Origin: Metaphire vulgaris
Taxonomy: Eukaryota; Annelida; Clitellata; Crassiclitellata; Megascolecidae
Direction: 5' to 3'
DNA length: 64,000 nucleotides
Assembly (NCBI GenBank): GCA_018105865.1
Contig: CM030847.1
Coordinates: forward strand, 14,157,089-14,221,088
The translations under genes were made by a program, and so were the position numbers. Shown one piece after another: positions 13,439-25,630 of this stretch (position 1 is the stretch's first letter; each line of letters starts with the position of its first letter). The notes under the pieces are model-generated. The model saw only the letters and a list, made by a program, of their open reading frames with translations, searched no databases and was not told the DNA's origin.

Positions 13439-13679
13439 CAGTGGCGGATCGAGGGTATGTGGCGCCCGGGGACAAAGCACCGTTGACGCCTCTGACACAT
13501 TCCTGGCGAGCAAAAAAAAGGTTGTCACCTCTTACGGCGCCCCTCTTCATTTAGTGCTGACAAGCAAAAAAAAGGTCGTCACACTTCTTTGTTGTGCATT
13601 TCACATACCCAAATACCCAATTTTGGCGCCCCCCTTCTCGGCGCCCGGGGACATATGTATCCCCCTCAGTCCGCCTCTG
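13439..13679. mobile_element. hAT-type MITE, CAGTGGCGGATCGAGGG end, perfect target duplication
   Basis: The ends CAGTGGCGGATC and GTCCGCCTCTG are inverted copies with mismatches. The target duplication CTGTACAA is exact at 13431-13438 and 13680-13687. The body has two copies of the GACAAGCAAAAAAGGTC module (about 13505 and 13559) and GGCGCCC-rich blocks shared with the split element at 34671-35963. Confidence 0.88.
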
Positions 13680-13689
13680 CTGTACAAGT

Positions 13690-15635
13690 TTTTCTGCAGG
13701 AAATCCTGCAGCTAAGTGCTGTTGGTACAAGACATTGTGTGCACACTTAACACGCCCACTGCCGTCCAGTATATGCTAAAGTGCTGGCAATATGACGAGG
13801 ATTGTCTAATGAAATGATTGCATCTGACTAAAGTGGCATCTCGGTGTCAATGGAAAGCCAGTGCAAAATTAACCTGTTGAATATTTACATTCACTGAATG
13901 GCTGTCCTATTAACAGTGAAAATTATGTTTCTTATTTTAAGAATCCTTAATATTTGGTACATTTTAGACCATTTGTTTTTATGAAATAATTATGCGAGCC
14001 ATACTAATACAGATGTTGTTATTTTGGAATATTGCTAATTGTACACTTTGCATGATAGTTTGTTCTCCATTAAAGCAAGAATTGTATGAATGTACCCAAT
14101 TGTGGAAATGCACAAGTTCCAAGTATTGAAACAGGTGAATCAATACTAGTGAAGTACAGATGCTGGTCATTTTCATTATCTAAGTTTGTCATTTACTGGT
14201 ATATGTTTTGAAGGTTTGGCATTTATTTGAATGAAAATACTCATTGATTCTGTTGAAGATAGTCTACTAAGTGATGTTATTGACCTTCGGAGATTTGTTG
14301 ATCTCTGCGCTTGATATGTTTGACTTTGGATCTGATGTTTCTCTCTTAGCTTAACATTTTATTGTATAATTGGCCTAATAATTGGTGCAAGTCTACTTGA
14401 ACTGATTGTAAAGTGAAGTTTCTGATGTTGTATTCGATTTAGTTGGTTTATAACTTAAATGCTGTTTTCCGATCTGAATTGACTGCAGCAGATAGAGACA
14501 TTTTTTGATTTTAAGATAACAGAAAGCCAGACAAATGCACAGTTGCATGCCAAACTGACAGATGTGTAGTTGTGATGAGTTTTGTGGCAAGAATTTTATC
14601 AACAAAATATACATCTTAGTATGAGATTTGGGAAATAATTTGTGGTCATTAATTGTATTTGGCAGGTTTATTATTGGTGGAGAACTTTAATATTAAAGAA
14701 TTTGAGATCTTGCTGCTGCAAATTTGTTATTGAGTAAACATTAACTGTAACATTCTTGGACCTACCAAAAAATGAACGTTTGTATGATGTTTTGAGCAAC
14801 AGACCAACCCAACTGTTGGAGATTTTAGAAATGCTGAGGTGAGAATTATAGCCAACTAGGTTATAATGTTGATTTATTCCATTGGGTAAGTTTGCCTATT
14901 AAGTGACAGAATGATATTGTGTTCCTTTTGACTTTTGAGATAATGAGGCAGCAGTACATCGAAGTTGACCAGCCTCTTAGTATTAAACAGTCTTGTACAT
15001 AATCTCTTTACAATTCAAAGGTAGCTGTCAGTCAACTCAGTGCACTGGCTGTAGATTTTGGGCGCATGAACAGTGCATTGATGGCGGAGTTTATTACGTA
15101 TGCCAAAACTGCTATTGTGATTGACAGAAATTTTAGTTTTAAAAGGCCTTAATGGCTATTGGCTTGTCAACTATGTAGGCTATCACTTTGATTAAGTAAA
15201 GACGAACTTGTCATCTTCAATTAAAAGCATTTATTTGGAATGGTCAGAATATTCAATTTCTCAGTTGTCCGAACTTGTCCCAGTGCTCCACATAGAATGT
15301 CCCAAATCAGAACAGCATGGCCAGCATTGGGACAAAACGGCAGCACTATATAAATGCCACCAATCTTGGAAATGCATTAAACTAGAAGTAATTTCAAAAG
15401 AGAAGCCTATAGGCCATACATTTAGGGCTATTATATCAAACTATAAGCCACCTGATGATTAAGTTTGCCGAAAAAACACTTATTTCTGAAAAATTGTCCC
15501 AATTCTGGACATCTTCCCCTACCTTTATTAGCCTACTTCAACACTTTAAAATGTAGTTAATATAAGAAACTCGGCTTGTGCAATTTAAGTTTATCTCGTT
15601 TCATTTTGGTTAACGTGAAGAGACTTTATATATAT
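13690..15635. other. AT-rich intergenic DNA, nothing recognised
   Basis: I find no splice-bounded exon, RNA gene or terminal-repeat element here. A short ORF at 15208-15462 (+) resembles nothing I know and has no supporting context. Confidence 0.5.
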
Positions 15636-15639
15636 ACTA

Positions 15640-16245
15640 GAAAGATGCTCGCTTCGCTCGCGCTCGCTTCGCTCGCAGTGCAGGATAATACTAATCCAAT
15701 ACCTATACCTAATACCCAATCATTGAATTCATGCTGAACAACATTTCAATGATCGCCACCTAGCCAAGCTCTGCGCCACGTAATAATTAGGCCTATGTAC
15801 GTTAAAATCACGCAACTGTGACCATTTGTGACGCTGTACACGTATTTTTTGTGTACGTTAAAAATGTACGTTGCAACTACCTCAGGCTGCGAACAATTGT
15901 TACCAATAGCAACGTCGTCCCACGCCCAGCCCTCTGACGCTGCGTGTTAAACTACGATTCTACGAACAATTGTTACCAATAGCAACGTCGTCTTCGAACA
16001 TCGTCCACCAACGCATCGCGCGACGTAAGGACCAAACCGTCTACCAATAGTCAACGCTCGTCCACCAACGCATCGCGACGTAAGGACTAAACGGTCTAAA
16101 CCGTCTACCATTAGAGGACTTTGCGACCAAATTAAAGACTCACCTATTTAACATCTCGTTCCCATGTTTTTTGTAAAGCGCCTTTGACTTTGGCCCTCGC
16201 TCTGCTACGGCGCTATATAAATTGTCATGAACAATAACAATAACA
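15640..16245 (+). mobile_element. SINE-like retroposon with internal duplications and GCGCTATATAAATTGTC tail
   Basis: It begins near repeated GCTCGCTTCGCTCGC. It contains two direct duplications: the block with ACAATTGTTACCAATAGCAA (near 15893 and 15966) and the block with CACCAACGCATCGCG (near 16007 and 16064). It ends with GCGCCTTTGACTTTGGCC, then GGCGCTATATAAATTGTC and an ACAATA-rich tail. The same tail ends many other elements in the window. Confidence 0.55.
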
Positions 16246-16306
16246 ATACCAACAGTCAACCAATCAGAACGCTTGAAGGTAACAGAGAGACATACAGATA
16301 AGGATC

Positions 16307-16311
<5 letters not shown>

Positions 16312-16378
<67 letters not shown>

Positions 16379-16531
16379 GTATCCAGTGTTTACCAACAAA
16401 AGTCCAGTTGCTCCGCCCACTGGTGGGCAGAAACCAGATAAACCATAGGTCTATTAATAGACGCCAATGACAGAAGCAGATTTCTTACTGGTGGGCATAG
16501 ATCAGTGACCATAGAGATTGTTCTGAATGCT

Positions 16532-16609
<78 letters not shown>

Positions 16610-16667
16610 TATATATATATATATTTCTTGTAATAAGTCCCTCGATCGGGAACTAAGTACTGAGGGC

Positions 16668-16734
<67 letters not shown>
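16312..16734. repeat. Three (TA)n tracts around a small MITE
   Basis: Pure TA runs of about 60-75 bp lie at about 16312-16375, 16536-16606 and 16670-16734. The DNA between the last two contains CCCTCGATCGGGAACTAAGT. Tyr-Ile ORFs here are artefacts. Confidence 0.9.
16376..16534. mobile_element. Small MITE, GGGTATCCAG ends, copy 1
   Basis: It starts GGGTATCCAGTGTTTACC and ends TTCTGAATGCTCC, a degraded inverted match. Its body (CTCCGCCCACTGGTGGGCAG, TCTATTAATAGACGCCAATG) is nearly the same as 25736-25910. It lies between TA repeats, so a TA target is likely. Confidence 0.65.
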
Positions 16735-16740
<6 letters not shown>

Positions 16741-17244
16741 GCTGCTAACTAAAGCGATATATAAAACTACGAGATTTCACTTACATTTGTCATTTGCCCA
16801 TGGTGGAGTCTTAAGTCATTGGGGTTAGAGAAAGCAGTGACGCAGACTACAAAAATTCAAATTTTGAATCGTTGGATTTTGCTTAAAGTTTTATAAGTTT
16901 GCTGCATCTTAATCGCTAATATTAACTGTATGCATTCTGGATTAGACTATATTGTCGTGTTCTCAATTGGCTGAAATTTTAGTTTTTGGCGTTATAATTG
17001 AATTTTACAAATTAGGCTGTTATCGCCAATGTTTTAATATCACGCCATTACCGTTTCAAACAGTAATTTAATAGCTACTGCAGGCCGTTGCTCTTCCTAG
17101 ATTATTTAATTTGTTCCATATTAACATCGGCTGGCACTATTCGTCTTGCGCTGATCTCGTGAGTTGCTGCACGAGTCGAAGTACAACTGGACTTTCTTTA
17201 GTCTCTGCATCTTTTTCAAATACAATGGTCTGCTGTATTTTGGC

Positions 17245-17740
17245 TACACTATGAAATTAAGACAGTTTAATGACGATTTTTGTTCAGCAATTAAATCCTT
17301 GGTATTTTAAAATCTTGAGTTAAATTACGTCTCTTTCTGTTTCTTTTTCATAGTCTGCATTGCTGCTTCCCCACTCCAACTCTGACTGATCTGTGCAATT
17401 GATTTTGCCCGGCTGACCACGAAGCTTCAGCCCTAGAAAGCGCTATATAAATTCACGAGATTTTTGATATTTATTTACTTAAAGAACAGTATACCTAACT
17501 TTGTTGATCTATCTTGTCATTTATAATTTAATATTTGATGCCTACCGAAAGCATCAATAATCACAAAGCTTTACAATGAAAACAGATACAAGAAGAGGGA
17601 AATAAATTAGAATATTTGCAATACTAGTGTTTTGGTTGTAAAAAAAAAACTTGCACACAAAACATTTATGTTCTAAAACTCTGCTCACGAGTTTTTTTAT
17701 TTTGCACACGCACCATCAATCCTTAGAGGGAACATTGGTC
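17245..17740. repeat. Direct duplication, copy A, overlapping the 3' end of the 144-aa ORF
   Basis: From ATGAAATTAAGACAGTTTAA to CCATCAATCCTTAGAGGGAA this matches 18719-19200 in order and orientation with moderate divergence. Each copy includes an L2-like 3' tail (AGCGCTATATAAATTCACGA) and a GTTTT...TTTGCACACG block. Copy A covers the last codons of the ORF at 17716-18150. Confidence 0.8.
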
Positions 17741-18150
17741 ATAAAGCAATTCATGATTACATATTCAACGACAGCGACTGATATGATCAAAGCAGAAAGA
17801 CCCGGTATGAAAAGAAAGCCTAAATGAAGATAATACGCGCCCAGCACCAGGATAATTATGTACGGGAGACTTAGCAAACCAAAAGAAAGCACCTGAACAT
17901 GTTGGATGAGTATCGCAGTAAGTGATATTAACAGAAGGATAACAAGAAGGGCTTCGTTGGAAATTATAGATGTTAGCATCAGAAAAAATCCCATGAATAG
18001 AAATATAATCGCGAACACCGCGACTGGAATAATGTATCCAAACAAAGCAATTGGACATCTCAGGTTATCTTTTTCAAACATGTAGCTAATGCTTATACAT
18101 TCAGTGGCAAATTCTGGTAAAATAAGATTGAGTGCAAGTTGCAACCGCAT
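17716..18150 (-). CDS. Small four-helix membrane protein, unrecognised, single-exon ORF
   Basis: The minus-strand ORF has 144 residues, starting at an ATG at 18150 with an in-frame TAG 9-11 bases upstream. I see four hydrophobic stretches at about residues 36-60, 67-83, 89-109 and 111-134, with a short polar N-terminus containing EFATEC and a hydrophilic end NVPSKD. It is 110 bp downstream of the polyadenylation signal of the coiled-coil gene on the same strand. Its last codons lie in a duplicated segment, of which 18719-19200 is the second copy. I do not recognise the family. It could be a real single-exon gene, a retained exon or a decayed ORF; hydrophobic content over this length argues mildly for coding. 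Confidence 0.4.
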   Translation of the reverse strand: MRLQLALNLILPEFATECISISYMFEKDNLRCPIALFGYIIPVAVFAIIFLFMGFFLMLTSIISNEALLVILLLISLTAILIQHVQVLSFGLLSLPYIIILVLGAYYLHLGFLFIPGLSALIISVAVVEYVIMNCFMTNVPSKD

Positions 18151-18262
18151 TATGGACTATAGTTGGTTGGAAGCAACACATCAGTTCAGGTATGATCCCG
18201 TGTACCAGCCACCAGCAGAGATTAAGGAACAGCAGCGTTCCCGCTTGAAAGGTCCAATTTTG

Positions 18263-18268
18263 TTTATT
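18263..18268 (-). promoter_or_regulatory. Polyadenylation signal of the minus-strand coiled-coil gene
   Basis: AATAAA on the minus strand lies about 50 bp after the stop codon at 18317-18319. Its closeness supports 18317-18412 as the true last exon. Confidence 0.6.
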
Positions 18269-18316
18269 TAGCATGCAGCGTTGGCCAAGTACAGAATCAT
18301 CAACATGACTGCGTTT

Positions 18317-21300
18317 TTAGTTTCGGAGTCCATTCTTCCGACTGCTCTGTCTTCGTCGTCCGGACGCAGAAGGGGTTGAGCGCGAGCCGGCGCGACGGTC
18401 AAGAGGTCTCATCTTTTCAGTTGAAAGTTTCAAAGGGCTGAAATAGCACCACACGGCAGTAAACTCAATAGAGCAGCATCTGCTTACAGAATAAAAAGCT
18501 TATTGATACATTGTTCAGTTTCGTAAAATCTAACTGCAAAAATTAACGATACATCCAGAAGTTGTATGGATATTAAAATTGATTCAGTCATCGCTCGCCA
18601 ACCAGGAAGTGTTGAACTGAGCTGAAGACCTAAATTGAGCCTTCCCCCCCCCCCACAAATGCATTTACGCATTTATACAATTAAGCAGCGTCAATCCATC
18701 GTCTCGTCAATCCATCAACTATGAAATTAAGACAGTTTTAAGGACGATTTTTGCTCAGCAATAAAATCATTAGTATTTTAAAATCTAGAGTTAAATTGCG
18801 TCTCTTTCTGTTTCATAGTCTACCCTGCTGCTCCCCCACTTCACTCTGGCTGATCTCTGGAATTGACTTTGCCCGGCTGACCATGAAGCCTCAGTCATAG
18901 GAAGCGCTATAGAAATTCACGAGATTTTTATATTTCTTTACTTAAAGTATACCTAGCTTTGTTGAGCTAACATGTCATTTACAATTTAATATTTGATGGC
19001 TATTGAGAGCATCAATAATTAGTCACAATGCTTCTACAATGTGTGTCTTGGTTGTAAAAAAAACTTGCACACCAAAACATGTTTTGTTGAAACTCTGCTC
19101 ACGAGTTTTTGATTTTGCACACGTGCCATCAATCCTTAATATGGTTTGCACGTGTGCAAAATACTTTTGATTTTGCACACGTGCCATCAATCCAAGGGAA
19201 CATTGCTCAAAACTTATGCAACTTTTAACACAATATCTTATCAACTGATAACAAACGAGTTTAAACACCCGTTTATCTAGGATTTTAAGGAGACAACTGG
19301 CAGCTGAAAGACAACAGCCTCCTATAAACCACTAAAAATTACATTATTATTCTCAGGAAATTCTTTCCACATGTATGTTCCTCAAAATATTGGGACATTT
19401 GGGGGACAGGAGATATGGAGAAGAATTTCCAGAGCAGAAGGAAATCAACTACTGTCTGTACTCGAGGGTTCACTCTGGCAAATATGTTTTCTCTCTCAAC
19501 TGAAGGTCGTTGCCAGCTGCTGCACAGTTTCACATTTGAATGACAGGCTTAGAGCTTACCTCCAAATCCTTATCTCTATCTTGTAACTTTTGAAGCAGTT
19601 CAATCGTTTGTTTAGCTTCTGATTCTAGGCGCTTCAAGTTCCTTGTTTCCATTCTCTTAAAGCGTTCACTTATTTCCCCCTGAATCAGAAACACAAATGC
19701 ACTTTATTAAGCGACAACTAGAGAGCGACACGTGCTTCTTCCCGTCCACCTCATTCCGCAGCATTTGTCCCCAACCCCTTTCTGTCCCCACACCAGCCTT
19801 TTCCATCCATCATCGTTCCTGCAGTAAGGGTCCATCCATATGGTACGTAGGCACTAAGGGAATGGGGGGAGGTGGATTTAGGACATTTTGCCTATGTATG
19901 CTGTGTGCAACAGGGGTTGGTCGAAAATGTTTTTTGCATCCGTACTACAGTGTGCATATAGATGAGCCTTAAGCCGCTAACATATGTTAACAAAAACACT
20001 TATAGTAATATGCCAAGACTTACTACGTTTTTGCTTCTAAATTACAATGTCAGGTTTTCGACTATTAAATAGTCATATAATTAAAGCTTAAGTACGTGAA
20101 CAAAAAAAGATTGATAACTTTACGCTGTTGTAAATTGTGTGTTATCCTACGTTCGCCATCGGCATGCCAAATTATGTTAAAGCGCCTTTGACTTCGGCCT
20201 TCGTCGTGCTTACGGCGCTATAGAAGTCGTCGAGAAAGATAAAGATAACAGCATCAGCACTCAGAGTTGAGTGTGGCAGTCCTCCATTTATGCAACCTTC
20301 TCGTAGTGTGGCCACACGTTACTCACTCCATTATACGCTTGGAAAGATATTCACTCACTTCTACTGTCAATCAATTTATCAAGGTCGCAATTTTCCAATT
20401 ATAACTTGGAGCGATGCAAAATAACAAGCCTTGTGCCAAAAACAATACAAGTTAAAAGGGACACGGGAAAAGGAAATACTAGGCAATATGAGGCAATATG
20501 TCCAACACACTGCTAAGTCAGTCAGCTGCACTAGCGTCGTGTATTAATCGCACCAATACCTACTTAATGAATAACCTACTGAGTTACTAAATACTCTACA
20601 TACAGAAAAACAAGAACACCTACACAGCGTCATCAATAGCATTATTATCAACTTTATAATACTGATACCATTATCACAGTATCACTGTAGTAAACGTACC
20701 CATCCCCGTAATAATACTGCGTGACAAGAACCCGTTACCGTGGTAACACTGCACTTTTTGGTCAAATTTTCCCCATTACTATGGTAATTACCACGGTAAC
20801 CACAGGAAATCTGCAGTAAACATTACCGTGTCACTCTCTAGCGACAACCACAATAACAGATGCCAGATGGCATCATACACCAGCAATATACCAGAATAGC
20901 AGCATTAAAATAAGATCAATCTACATTAAAAGCAGAAACAATAAGCATGTGCAATGACTGGAATGCATTGCTTTAATTTTCACCTGTAAAGAGTTATTCT
21001 GTTGTTTGTGCTGTTCGATTTCAGCATCGATCCTACAGACAAAGTCCTATGCAGTATAAATCTTTAGAATAAATACTTTAAACTATAAGTGTAACAGTAT
21101 GATTAATATGAGCAATAACACTGCTGTTTAATTGTAGCAAAAGCATCTTTACAACCATAAAGAGACGGACAACAGAAGATACAAAAACAGACTTTTACTC
21201 TATGTTGTCTAAATGAGCTTGCTACTGTACTAGGAGGAAAGCAAAGCAGTACCATTAGGTCAATGTGTGAAAAAACTCAACTTATGTAGGAATTACTAAA

Positions 21301-22850
21301 AAATAATAAATTCCTACCTTTCAAACCTATTTCCCACCTCGTCGAACTCCTTCCTTATCTTGTTTAGTTTTTGGTCAAGACTAAATCAATTTGAAGGATA
21401 AAAACAAGGACATGTCCCTTTTCAGGATGTCTGGCAACCCCACGTGAAGCATTCAAATAAATTTACAAGGAAATATTTTTTAAAATAGATATCTTCACTC
21501 ACAAAAGAATTTGAAGCTGGATTTCAGTTGGGGGCTGACAATCCACATCCCTCAAAAAGAGCACAACCTAAAAACAAAAGCCATTCATAGTTCTTTTAAG
21601 TTACTTCACTACTATACATGTATAATATATATATATATATAAGTTTTTTTTATTTGCACTAATACATAAGCTCTTATCTGTCATGCACGTATTAAATTTA
21701 TTTGCACATAATTCATATCAGGTTACCAATTCAGCGAGAATTACTTTCCTTCTTGTGACCCATTTCTACTCTGCATATTTATTTGACAAATTGCTAAAAT
21801 GTGTTCCTTACTATGCAAAGCATTATTTTACTGAATGTTCCATTTGACTCATTGCAAATACCACCTATTAGTTAAGACAGTAAATAAATGTTCTGTTTTT
21901 TTTATCGAAATATGTATTCACAAATGTTAATTCTTTTGGATCATTCAGTACATGGGTCAGTATCAGGTAGCTATTCAAATGGCCCTTCATAGTGACATAA
22001 CCAGGGTTCCAGAATGGGGAGCACCATCACTTGTGCAGAAGAACTTACCATAGTTCCATCAGAATATGGCATATTTTGGGAGAGGTGCGTGCCATAAGAT
22101 GAGCCTATCTTTAGTGCTGTTGAGGGCGTTTAGTAATTCCTAGCACCCAAAATGACAATTTCCGATATACCGGGGTAGCTGTTGCGTAAAAGACTGACCT
22201 GAGTATTGTCAGAAGAACTGCATATTTTGATCTTTCCGGTTTTTTATAAGAAAGCCATGACTAATGTGATTGAGAGCTCATCAGCCAGAAACTTTGACAC
22301 AAGTGTTTTAAAATCAGACACGAGGATTGGAAATTTAGTTCCACTGATACAAAATTCTTCACAAAGAATCTCAGCCACCTCCTGAAAAACACTTATTGTA
22401 TAACACCAGCAACAACAACTACATTAGCTATCCAGGTCAGGCTCAACAGGCACAACAGGGACTGCCATTTTATAAGTCATGTTATGAACACAAGAAATGA
22501 AAATATTAAGATTAATGAAGCAATCGAATTTTAAGATGTTCATGTCAGTATCATCTTTCAATGTATCAACGACCTCCCTAAAAAAATCAACTGTCCCAAA
22601 GCTCAAATAATAACCAGTGCAATATTACCGGTATGATACTGCTGCCATCTCTAGCAAAGATACTCATCTCTACTAGAAACAATGAAGTAAATTTCTGCAA
22701 GACAAGGGGAGTTTCTGTCTGATTAACATGAGTGAAATTAGACAAAATTGTCTTCCAGAGCTGGGCAACAGTTGAATAGATGATTTCACCCAGTGACCAG
22801 GATTCCCTTTCATCCAGATTCTTTATAAACAATTCCAACGGAACAACATC
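18317..22850 (-). CDS. Helical plus coiled-coil protein with basic C-terminal tail, multi-exon; family unrecognised
   Basis: Exons in gene order: 22850-22629 and about 22590-22430 (tentative), then 22381-22262, 21567-21503, 21380-21318, 21032-20984, 19679-19560 and 18412-18317 (stop). The last six keep one frame through AG/GT borders: EVAEILCEEFC..., DVDCQPPTEIQLQIL, DQKLNKIRKEFDEVGNRFE, IDAEIEQHKQQNNSLQ, ISERFKRMETRNLKRLES and MRPLDRRAGSRSTPSASGRR. The middle exons form a coiled coil of about 90 residues with E/K/Q heptads; the last exon is Ser/Arg-rich and basic. Upstream exons are amphipathic helical (SWSLGEIIYSTVAQLWKTI). The donor GTCATG at 22261 is weak, and the link between the two tentative exons needs a ~50-bp intron or a frameshift. 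A further possible exon (NKSAIEACTGKENMALLESA) lies near 23120-23230. The 5' end is unknown. Confidence 0.62.
18719..19200. repeat. Direct duplication, copy B
   Basis: This is the second copy of 17245-17740. Near its right end the segment TTTGATTTTGCACACGTGCCATCAATCC is itself repeated twice in tandem (about 19107 and 19167), separated by a GCACGTGTGC palindrome. It lies in the intron between coiled-coil exons 19679-19560 and 18412-18317. Confidence 0.8.
20165..20245 (+). mobile_element. Solitary GCGCCTTTGACTT...GGCGCTATAGAA retroposon tail
   Basis: The motif AAAGCGCCTTTGACTTCGGC followed by CGGCGCTATAGAAGTCGTC matches the 3' tail of elements at 15640-16245, 33790 and 47888. It ends in an A-rich GATAAAGATAAC tract. 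Confidence 0.55.
20734..20799. repeat. Cluster of perfect short palindromes built on GGTAA
   Basis: GTTACCGTGGTAAC (20734-20747), ATTACTATGGTAAT (20775-20788) and TTACCACGGTAA (20788-20799) are three dyads in 66 bp, with related TTACCGTG and CCCCGTAATAATAC motifs nearby. They are in an intron of the coiled-coil gene and are probably the middle of an old inverted-repeat element. Confidence 0.5.
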
Positions 22851-23343
22851 CTTTGAGCTAGCAAATTCAAAATATCCATGAGGTTATCCTATACTCTGGG
22901 TCATCTAAATAAGTGTTTTAGAACAAATATAAAAGATGATAATGTGCTGGCTATACGAAAGGACGATGGCAATTAATTTCACAGAACATCAAGAAATACC
23001 TGCATCAAGTCCGTCGTAAGACAAACGACATTTATATATCACAAAGCTCCGCCCATATGTACAGCAACACCACCACCTTGTATGGCAGCCCATCATTAAT
23101 AATACGAAAATACTAGTGCCAAGAGAAGATTTCTGTACATCTAATGCTTGTTTATAAATTTGTGCAGATTCCAGAAGTGCCATGTTCTCTTTCCCAGTGC
23201 AAGCTTCAATCGCGGATTTATTCACTGCCTCGAACATATAAAATTTGCAAAGTATAAATTCCAATGCAAAGCATCAGCAAAGTCCCAACAAGCGGTCGTT
23301 TTCTATTATCTATAGGCCTATATCCACGGTCACACGCTCATTT

Positions 23344-25630
23344 ACGCTAAATCTCCTCACTTCTCAACCATAATCAATCTGATTTCATCAAGCATTACTC
23401 TACCGAAACTCTCCTGGTTGCTTTATAAGGCAAGCTGGTAACTCGCGTCAGTCAATAGAAAATCACCTGTCTCTGCCCACTCAATATCTAAGCTTCGTTC
23501 AATAGACCTACCATTCAACATGATACGCTGATAAAATGTCTATCAGCGTGGTTTCCTATTTCAAATACAGCTCTATCTTGGTTTCGATCATATCTGTAAT
23601 ATAATATATATAACAAGGTTATCTCAATCCTGTTCGGTTAACCCGTATTAACCCAAATTTTTTAACCCAAATTTTTTTGAGTTTTTTCATCAAATCCACA
23701 TTAATATAAACTTATGAAGACAGTACTGAGCTTATTTTGTTGAAATATTATATATCATAGCAAATACTGACCGTGACCATATGGTCACGCTAGGCTATAA
23801 AGCACCCTTCGACTAAGATTAATCCATTCTACTAAGATTGTTGAGTTCTGTTGAGTTCAGGCTTTTAAATACTATTTTAAAACATGCTATTGAAAGTGTA
23901 AGGTTCTGGCATGTGATGTGGCAGGACAACCAGTTCAGTAGCTGCTAACCAGTGGCGGCTCCACCGGGGGGGGCGTGCCTCCCCTATTGAATGCCTGCCC
24001 CCCAATGGTCCCCCCAGTTTGGACCCTATACTTAATGCTACATACATTAAACAACAAATGGTTGCCCCCATGATTAGAAGTTGCCACCCCAACGGCCCCC
24101 CACTTGCCAAATCCTAGAGCCGCCACTGCTGCTAACTGCTTGACTACGGTAGTCTAATCTAATCTAATCTACACTTCCCCAACAACTATATCCTCCCAAG
24201 CTCGAAATATTCCCCACTGCTCCAGGTCAAAAATCGCACCCTGGTAAAAATTGACTCAGCTGTCAGACAGAGCAATGGGCATGGGTCTGCATGCTGATGC
24301 CACCATAACCCCTACCCCTAACCTTGCCCTAATCTCGACATCTAACCCTAGTCTGACTTCTATACCAATAAGCATGTCCCTAACCGCACCTCTAATCCTA
24401 GTGAGTCCACATGTCCGCAATGTACCAACGCCTCCGAGCAGCTATTCCCAAAGCCTAGCGTGACCAAACGGTCACGGCAACCAAAGGGACCCAAGAAGAA
24501 GAAAAATTAAAATGTTTGCTATACAAATTTACTCTTACACTATGCTCAAGTCCATATAGGGTTACTCTTGAAAGAATTTGAAGCGTTTTAACATATAAAG
24601 ATAAAAATAATGATAAAAACATACCTCTTCTTCGGCTGGATTGACGACAAAATTTAACGGTTATTTTAAAAATTATTATTTTATTACTAAACATTTGCAA
24701 GAAATCGAAAAAAAGTATGTGAACGAAGGGTTCACTTTCAGTTTCAGTTTACAGTTTTGGTTAGAAAAAGATTACCGGTAGATTCGAAACTGGAAAATAA
24801 TAGTAAGTAAGCACAAACAACGCTTATTTAATCTGTGACCATATTGGCACGCTAGGTTAAAAAGGGTTAAGACAGCCTGCGACGTATCTCAACCATTTCC
24901 ATCACCCTATGGTGTTCCTCAGGGCAAAGTTCTTGGCCTTCTCCTCTTCACCCTGTATACCACTCCTCTACGCACTGTCGCACTCTTCTCAACTCATCTT
25001 CAATTGATCACCATATTTACGCTGATGACATGCAGTTGCTCAAATCATTTTCTCCAAATCAATACCATGAATATCTAGAATGCTTGCTTAATGGATTCGC
25101 ATCCGTTTAGAGTTGAATGTCATCAAATTGATTCTGCCTAAATTCTTCAAGGACAGAGTGCATGCTTATCGGACTACCCACATAAATCGCCAAGTTATCA
25201 GACACGATAATCAGATTCAACGAGGGACCTTCAACTGACCACTCATTCAAAACGAATCCCCTAGTAAGAAATCTTGGTGTGATATTTGATGTAGATCTTT
25301 CATTTTCAACACACATAGGCCTACCTAATCTCAGTCGCTCTTGTTTCACAAACATACGCTTACGTCCATCCCTAAACTTCCGCACAGCTTGCATGATTGC
25401 CAGTTTGCCACCTACCGGTAAATTGTTCATTCAAAAATAATGGACTATACTGCAACTCTCTACCTTAATGTAGGAACCTGCGAATCACAAATTTGCAGTC
25501 GAAGATTCTATGCTTGTCTACCTGGATCTAAAACTTTGACCAACACGGACTACGGATTATGGATTTTACCCATATTGAGCGTTCGTGAATAAGCTGGTGC
25601 ACTGTGCCAAGCTTTCGGACAGTGATATAT
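23344..25630 (+). mobile_element. Degenerate L2-like LINE, split by inserted DNA
   Basis: The first part (23344-23585) reads NQSDFIKHYSTETLLVAL and TALSWFRSYL, matching the intact copy at 36440-38480 (HQSAYTKHHSTETVLAYI, NWFSSYLKSR). The next LINE segment (VPQGKVLGLLLFTLYTTPL, then YADDMQLL) begins only at about 24905, so about 1.3 kb was inserted between, including a hAT MITE and GTGACCATATGGTCACG-like dyads. The 3' end at about 25470-25640 shares CTACCTGGATCTA and GGACTACGGATTATGGATTT with 34110-34265, then ATATATAAATTTCGTTTTTA and an ACTT tail. Stops and frameshifts are abundant. Confidence 0.65.
23950..24128. mobile_element. hAT-type MITE, CAGTGGCGGCTC family, copy 1
   Basis: The ends CAGTGGCGGCTC and GAGCCGCCACTG are exact inverted repeats. 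CTGCTAAC flanks both sides perfectly (23942-23949 and 24129-24136). The core CCCTATACTTAATGCTACAT is shared with copies at 27849 and 35361. It is inserted in the DNA that splits the L2-like LINE. Confidence 0.92.

Noticed and set aside
15644..15680. GCTCGCTTCGCTCGC repeat as a regulatory site
   Set aside because: It sits at the edge of a retroposon-like unit and this word is common at repeat borders; nothing ties it to a gene.
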